From positions 1 through 9,562 of the forward strand of contig CAZQKL010000079.1 of assembly GCA_964593895.1 (NCBI GenBank): a stretch of 9,562 nt of DNA. The letters are read 5' to 3'. Of the stretch, positions 5,827 through 9,562 are shown piece after piece. Within the stretch, counting starts at the first letter, position 1. Every line of letters starts with the position of its first letter. The translations under genes were made by a program, and so were the position numbers. The DNA comes from CAZQKL01 sp964593895 [NCBI: uncultured bacterium] (GTDB lineage Bacteria; DYJV01). Below the pieces are notes generated by a model. It was not told the origin of the DNA. It saw only the letters and a program-made list of their open reading frames with translations, and made no database searches.

Positions 5827-6594
5827 ATGAGTAGAATTTCAACGTGTATAATTACATACAATGAAGAAAAAAATATAAAAGATTGTATTTTAAGTGTAAA
5901 AGAATTTTCAGATGAGATTTTAGTTGTTGATTCATTAAGTTCAGACAATACAGTAAAAATTGCTGAAAGTTTAGGTGCAAAAGTTATAAAACAGAAATTT
6001 TTAGGACATGTAAAGCAAAAGCAATTTGCAGTTGATAATGCTAAATTTGATTGGATTTTTTCGTTAGATGCTGATGAAAGAGCCACCCAAGAGCTTGCAA
6101 AAAAAATTTTAGAATTAAAAAAGAATAATTTTAATGGATATAATGCTTTTTTTGTAAATAGAAGAAACTATTATTTAGGAAAGTGGATAAAGTATGGGGG
6201 ATGGTATCCTGAGAAAAGGATAAGATTGTTTAACAGAAAATATGGTTATTGGGGTGGAGTTAATCCTCATGACAAAGTTATAATAAAACAGAATGCGAAA
6301 GTTGGAGATTTAAATTTAGATATAATTCATTTTCCATATAGAGATATTACTCATCATCTTGAAGTAATAAATAAATATAGCACAATTTCAGCTAATGAAA
6401 AAATTTTAAAAAATGAAAAGGTGCATTTTTATAACTTAATACTAAATCCAACAATAAAATTTATAAAGATGTATTTTTTAAAAAGAGGTTTTTTAATGGG
6501 AAAAATTGGTTTTATTCATGCTGTTATGGGGTCAATTTCTGTTTTTATGAAATATCTAAAAACTTGGGAGCTTCAAAATGAAAAAAAGAGGTAA
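5827..6594 (+). CDS. Family 2 glycosyltransferase, WaaE/KdtX-like (LPS core type)
   Basis: A 255-residue GT-A glycosyltransferase that probably adds a sugar to lipopolysaccharide core or a similar surface glycan at the inner face of the cytoplasmic membrane. The nucleotide-sugar domain opens with STCIITYNEEKNI (residues 5-17) and ILVVDSLSSDNT (about 35-46). It has the metal-binding DAD at 81-83 in SLDADERA. The family-typical RRNYYLGKWIKYGGWYPE and RLFNRK follow, then GGVNPHDKV. The C-terminal segment, FLKRGFLMGKIGFIHAVMG to KYLKTWEL, is amphipathic to hydrophobic and resembles the membrane-associating tail of the WaaE group. The sugar and acceptor cannot be read from sequence. It is the first gene of the right cluster, and its end overlaps cobM by 17 nt. 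Its presence suggests an outer membrane in the host. Confidence 0.9.
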   Translation: MSRISTCIITYNEEKNIKDCILSVKEFSDEILVVDSLSSDNTVKIAESLGAKVIKQKFLGHVKQKQFAVDNAKFDWIFSLDADERATQELAKKILELKKNNFNGYNAFFVNRRNYYLGKWIKYGGWYPEKRIRLFNRKYGYWGGVNPHDKVIIKQNAKVGDLNLDIIHFPYRDITHHLEVINKYSTISANEKILKNEKVHFYNLILNPTIKFIKMYFLKRGFLMGKIGFIHAVMGSISVFMKYLKTWELQNEKKR

Positions 6595-7342
6595 AGTTTA
6601 TTTTATTGGAGGAGGTCCAGGAGACCCTGAGTTAATTACTTTAAAGGCTTTGAAAATAATTGAAAAAGCTGATGTTATAATTTATGCAGGTTCTCTTGTT
6701 AATGAAAAATTGCTTGAATTTTCAAAAAATAGCAATGTGAAAATATACAATAGTGCAAATATGAGTTTAGAGGAGATTTTTGAAATTGTAAAAAAATTCA
6801 TAAATGAAGGGAAAATAATTGCAAGAATTCATACTGGAGACCCATCAATTTATGGAGCAATTTATGAACAGATGGTTTTACTTGAAAAGGAAAATATTGA
6901 ATATGAAATTATTCCAGGAGTTTCATCTGCATTTGCTTCTGCAGCAAAACTAAAAACTGAATTTACTGTTCCTGAAATATCTCAAACTGTTATATTTTCA
7001 AGAATTGAAGGAAAAACTCCTGTTCCAGAAAAGGAAAAATTAAGTGAAATAGCAAAATTAAATGCAACTTTAGTGCTTTTTTTAAGTGTATCTCTTATTG
7101 AAAAAGTAAAAGAGGAGCTATTGAAAGGTTATTCAAAAGACACTCCTGTTATTATAGCAAAAAGAGTTACATGGGAAGATGAAGAATTTATTTACACAAC
7201 AGTTGAAGAAATGGATAAAGTGGTGAAAGAGAAAAATATAAAAAAAACAGCTTTAATTCTTGTTGGAAAAGTTTTTGAAAAAGATTTAAAACTAAAAATT
7301 TTTAAAAGGTCAATTTTATATTCAAATGACAAAAGTTGTTAA
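6578..7342 (+). CDS. cobM: Precorrin-4 / cobalt-precorrin-4 C11-methyltransferase (CobM/CbiF)
   Basis: This 254-residue enzyme transfers a methyl group from S-adenosylmethionine to C11 of the corrin macrocycle during cobalamin synthesis, in the cytoplasm. It belongs to the tetrapyrrole methylase family. Visible marks are the N-terminal GGGPGDPELIT (11-21), YAGSLVN near residue 38, the SAM-binding RIHTGDPSIYGA around 85-96, IPGVSSAFASAA around 113-124, and the CobM-specific PEISQTVIFSR followed by KTPVPE. An anaerobic lifestyle would favour the CbiF (cobalt-precorrin) substrate, but sequence alone does not decide. The ATG at 6578 is preceded by GGGAG with a seven-nt gap. It overlaps the glycosyltransferase gene by 17 nt and the DUF445 gene by 17 nt. 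No other corrin gene lies within the window, which is unusual because cob/cbi genes generally cluster. Confidence 0.93.
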   Translation: MKKRGKVYFIGGGPGDPELITLKALKIIEKADVIIYAGSLVNEKLLEFSKNSNVKIYNSANMSLEEIFEIVKKFINEGKIIARIHTGDPSIYGAIYEQMVLLEKENIEYEIIPGVSSAFASAAKLKTEFTVPEISQTVIFSRIEGKTPVPEKEKLSEIAKLNATLVLFLSVSLIEKVKEELLKGYSKDTPVIIAKRVTWEDEEFIYTTVEEMDKVVKEKNIKKTALILVGKVFEKDLKLKIFKRSILYSNDKSC

Positions 7343-8006
7343 TTTAATAATTGCTATCCTTTTCTGTCTTTTTTTAATTTTACGTTATTTTAGTTTTATC
7401 CATCCTGAAGCTAAATTATATTTATTGTTAAAATACATTGTTGAAGCTTCATTGATAGGTGCAATTGCTGATACTTATGCTGTTTTTGGTTTATTTTATA
7501 AAATTGGGCCACATACTGATATTTTAAGAAGAAAAAAAGATGACATTATAGAAAAAGTTAAAAAATTTGTTAGTGAATTTTTATTTAGTAAAAAATTTCT
7601 TGATGAAGAATTAGATAAACTTGATGTTGAGATATTTTCAAATTTGGAAAATAAAGAATTTTCTCAAATTTTAAAAGAAAATATAAAAAAACATTTAACT
7701 AAGAAATTTGGGAATAGATTTATTGATGAAATTTGTGATATAGTTGTTAAAGCTTTAATTACAATTTTAGCAAAAAGTAAAAAAGTGGAAAATTTAACTA
7801 AAAAATTGATTAAGGAGATAATAATTCAAAATCATAATCTTATTGAAGAGTTAATTGAAAAAAGACTTAATGAAATTGAAGATGAAGAATTTATAAATAT
7901 TTTAAAAAAATCAAGTTGGGATGAACTTCAATGGATAAGAATTAACGGAATTGTTCTTGGTTCAATTATTGGGCTTATAATTGGATTAGTTAATTTATAC
8001 ATTTAG
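7326..8006 (+). CDS. DUF445 family membrane protein, short form
   Basis: This is a 226-residue protein of unknown function. An N-terminal hydrophobic segment (about 5-23) is followed by a second (about 29-58) that contains the DUF445 hallmark EASLIGAIADTYAVFGLF and the adjacent PHTDILRRKKDDI. The middle (about 65-195) is charged and probably helical. The C-terminus carries LQWIRINGIVLGSIIGLIIGL, the family's typical closing membrane helix. Many DUF445 proteins have around 400 residues, so this is a compact version with a shortened middle, yet both conserved ends are intact and it is not broken. The ATG at 7326 overlaps cobM by 17 nt and lacks a well-spaced ribosome site, so translation is probably coupled. 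The aminotransferase follows nine nt downstream. Function should be left as unknown. Confidence 0.82.
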   Translation: MTKVVNLIIAILFCLFLILRYFSFIHPEAKLYLLLKYIVEASLIGAIADTYAVFGLFYKIGPHTDILRRKKDDIIEKVKKFVSEFLFSKKFLDEELDKLDVEIFSNLENKEFSQILKENIKKHLTKKFGNRFIDEICDIVVKALITILAKSKKVENLTKKLIKEIIIQNHNLIEELIEKRLNEIEDEEFINILKKSSWDELQWIRINGIVLGSIIGLIIGLVNLYI

Positions 8007-8015
8007 AGGTGCAAA

Positions 8016-9155
8016 ATGATTCCAGAAAGAGTATCTATAATGCAACCATTTTACGTTATGGAAATTCTTGAAAAAGCAATTGAACTTGAAAAAGAGGGGA
8101 GAAAAATTATTCATCTTGAAGTGGGAGAGCCAGATTTTGACACTCCTCAATGTATTAAAAATTCTGCTAAAGAAGCAATAGATGTGGGGAAAACTTCATA
8201 TACTCATAGTTTAGGCACATATGAGTTGAGAAATGAAATTGCAAAATTTTACAATAATCGTTACGAATTGAGTATTTCCCCAGAAAATATATTAGTTACA
8301 AATGGAACATCTCCAGGTTTGTTTATAGTTCTTTCAACAATAATTTCTCCTGGAGATGAAATAATTCTTACAAATCCTTGCTATCCTTGTTATGTAAATA
8401 TGATAAAATTCTTGCAAGGGAAAATAAAATTTATTAATATTTATGAAGAAAATAATTTTCAGATAGATGTATCAAAAATTAAAAAAGTTATCACAAAAAG
8501 AACAAAAGCAATTTTGATTAATTCTCCTTGTAATCCAACAGGAACAATATTATCTTATGAAAATTTAAAAGAATTAGCAGAAATTGGTGTTTTAATAATT
8601 TCAGATGAAATTTATCATGGCCTTGTTTTTGAAGGAAAAGAGCATTCAATTTTAGAATTTACAGATAATGCAATTGTTTTAAATGGTTTTTCCAAATTAT
8701 TTGCAATGACAGGTTGGAGGCTTGGATACATAATAACTCCAAAGAAATTTTTAAGACCTATGCAGATTATTCAGCAAAATTTTTTTATTTCAACAAATTC
8801 TTTTGTTCAACATGCTGGAATTACCGCATTAAAGGAAGCTCAGCAAGATGTCAAAAGAATGATTGAAATATATGATAAAAGAAGAAAATTTATGTTAAAA
8901 AGATTAAAAGATATTGGTTTTTCTATAAAACATAATCCAATTGGTGCTTTTTATATTTTTTTTAATGTAAAAAAGTATTCTAATAATTCATTAGAACTTG
9001 CTTTAAATATTCTTGAAGAAGTTGGTGTTGGTGTAACTCCTGGAATTGATTTTGGTTCAAATGGAGAAGGATATTTAAGATTATGTTATGCTAATTCATT
9101 GGAAAATATTGAAGAAGGAATTTCAAGACTTGAAAGTTTCTTTAACAAAAGGTGA
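8016..9155 (+). CDS. Pyridoxal-phosphate-dependent aminotransferase, class I/II
   Basis: A 379-residue fold-type I aminotransferase, close to the prokaryotic aspartate aminotransferase subgroup, moving an amino group between an amino acid and a 2-oxo acid in the cytoplasm. Visible features are VGEPDFDTP near residue 36, the phosphate-site TNGTSPGL near 95, SPCNPTGT near 170 with the cofactor-contacting Asn, SDEIYHGLVF with the Asp that pairs with the pyridine nitrogen, and the Schiff-base Lys227 in LNGFSKLFAMTGWRLGY. The C-terminal TPGIDFG and the carboxylate-binding Arg in YLRLCYANS are also intact. Substrate specificity cannot be deduced. AGAGGTG (8005-8011) gives a good ribosome site for the ATG at 8016, overlapping the DUF445 stop. 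The product may act in amino-acid metabolism; no neighbour in the cluster identifies the pathway. Confidence 0.93.
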   Translation: MIPERVSIMQPFYVMEILEKAIELEKEGRKIIHLEVGEPDFDTPQCIKNSAKEAIDVGKTSYTHSLGTYELRNEIAKFYNNRYELSISPENILVTNGTSPGLFIVLSTIISPGDEIILTNPCYPCYVNMIKFLQGKIKFINIYEENNFQIDVSKIKKVITKRTKAILINSPCNPTGTILSYENLKELAEIGVLIISDEIYHGLVFEGKEHSILEFTDNAIVLNGFSKLFAMTGWRLGYIITPKKFLRPMQIIQQNFFISTNSFVQHAGITALKEAQQDVKRMIEIYDKRRKFMLKRLKDIGFSIKHNPIGAFYIFFNVKKYSNNSLELALNILEEVGVGVTPGIDFGSNGEGYLRLCYANSLENIEEGISRLESFFNKR

Positions 9156-9510
9156 TTTTTTTGTAATTATTTTTTTTCTTTCATTGAGCTTTTTTCTATT
9201 TTATTCTTTTAGCTTTCATAAAAATAAATCAAAATTTGTAGAAATTGTTACTCCTTATAAAAAATTGGTCTTTTCATTAAATAAAAACAAAACCATTAAA
9301 ATTAAAGGTAAATTAGGATATTTGATTGCAGAAATTAAAGATAGAAAGGTTAGAGTTATTTCATCTTCTTGTCCAAATAAAATTTGTGTAAAAACTGGGT
9401 GGATAAAAAAAGTGGGGGATATGATTGTATGTGTTCCAAATGGGGTTATAATAAAAATAGTTGGAAATATTAATGAAAAAGAAAAAGATGTAGATTTTAT
9501 AACAGAATAA
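9130..9510 (+). CDS. NusG domain II (NusG_II) protein with N-terminal membrane anchor
   Basis: A small protein of about 126 residues with one hydrophobic N-terminal segment (FFVIIFFLSLSFFLFYSF, about residues 10-27) and a NusG domain II-like region. The latter is recognised by SSSCPNKICVKTGW followed by VGDMIVCVPNGVIIKI, with three conserved cysteines. It is not the transcription factor NusG; stand-alone NusG_II proteins are anchored domains of unclear role, often near Rnf, ApbE or isoprenoid genes in other bacteria. The start is uncertain. TTG at 9130 was chosen because it begins close to the SLTKGDFF segment that resembles family N-termini, and AAGGA lies ten nt upstream; it overlaps the aminotransferase by 26 nt. 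ATG at 9088 would add 14 residues and a 68-nt overlap. This is the last gene of the right cluster before a new promoter. Confidence 0.8.
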   Translation: MKVSLTKGDFFVIIFFLSLSFFLFYSFSFHKNKSKFVEIVTPYKKLVFSLNKNKTIKIKGKLGYLIAEIKDRKVRVISSSCPNKICVKTGWIKKVGDMIVCVPNGVIIKIVGNINEKEKDVDFITE

Positions 9511-9530
9511 AAAAAATCAAGCAAAAGGTA

Positions 9531-9559
9531 TTGACAAGTGTAGATATATGTGGTAGGAT
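9531..9559 (+). promoter_or_regulatory. Candidate promoter for a gene beyond the right edge
   Basis: TTGACA (9531-9536) is followed after 17 nt by TAGGAT (9554-9559, four of six), preceded by TGG, which fits an extended -10 (TGn). It lies 20 nt after the stop of the NusG_II gene, in non-coding sequence. The predicted start is near 9566, just outside the window. Confidence 0.55.
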
Positions 9560-9562
9560 AAG

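Noticed and set aside
5799-6086. Minus-strand open frame over the divergent region and glycosyltransferase start
   Set aside because: Opposite the clear N-terminal glycosyltransferase motifs; its Ser/Phe-rich translation is typical of antisense reading.
9255-9524. Minus-strand open frame opposite the NusG_II gene
   Set aside because: The plus strand carries the recognisable CPNKIC and VCVPN motifs; the antisense product has none.
9511-9530. Possible terminator after the NusG_II stop
   Set aside because: An A-rich stretch but no inverted repeat or T-run on the coding strand; no hairpin terminator was convincing anywhere in the window.
1-9562. CRISPR arrays, tRNA/rRNA genes, transposons, defence or toxin-antitoxin systems
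   Set aside because: No spaced repeats, cloverleaf, inverted-repeat-flanked transposase or matching protein was seen; nearly all DNA is accounted for by recognisable chromosomal genes.

Overview
The window is AT-rich bacterial DNA, roughly a quarter G+C by eye, and nearly all of it is coding. Two compact gene clusters diverge from one 122-bp intergenic region (about 5705-5826). I cannot assign a phylum. The clues are futalosine-pathway menaquinone synthesis (MqnD), a corrin-pathway methyltransferase, an LPS-core-type glycosyltransferase suggesting an outer membrane, a Lys/Ile/Asn-rich proteome, and an exact anti-Shine-Dalgarno match before phoH. Together these suggest an anaerobic, possibly thermophilic, Gram-negative-type lineage or uncultured candidate phylum. 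This is inference only.

Left cluster, minus strand (5704 down to the left edge): phoH (ATPase), pgpH/yqfF-type 7TM-HD phosphohydrolase, ybeY (rRNA maturation metallo-endoribonuclease), dut (dUTPase), a MscS-type channel, then mqnD, which runs off the window. The order phoH-pgpH-ybeY is a widely conserved RNA-maturation/nucleotide-signalling core; dut, the channel and mqnD are additions. Two overlapping sigma70-type promoters precede phoH, and a further TTGACA box at the end of the channel gene could drive mqnD separately.

Right cluster, plus strand (5827 to 9510): a WaaE-like family 2 glycosyltransferase, a CobM/CbiF methyltransferase with no other cobalamin gene beside it, a short DUF445 membrane protein, a fold-type I PLP aminotransferase, and a small membrane-anchored NusG-domain-II protein. 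The functions do not form an obvious pathway; tight spacing argues for co-transcription. A promoter-like sequence at 9531-9559 probably belongs to a gene starting just beyond the right edge.

The genes themselves are mostly ordinary housekeeping families. The more interesting signals concern expression: a probable ATT start for phoH behind a perfect 10-nt Shine-Dalgarno, a possible 12-codon leader frame overlapping it, systematic 17-32 nt overlaps between neighbouring genes all in the same phase, a repeated TTGACA-to-ATG geometry suggesting near-leaderless mRNAs, a TTGACA direct repeat resembling a Pho box, and a YbeY lacking its usual third metal-binding histidine. I saw no CRISPR array, RNA gene, insertion sequence, convincing hairpin terminator or defence-type system.
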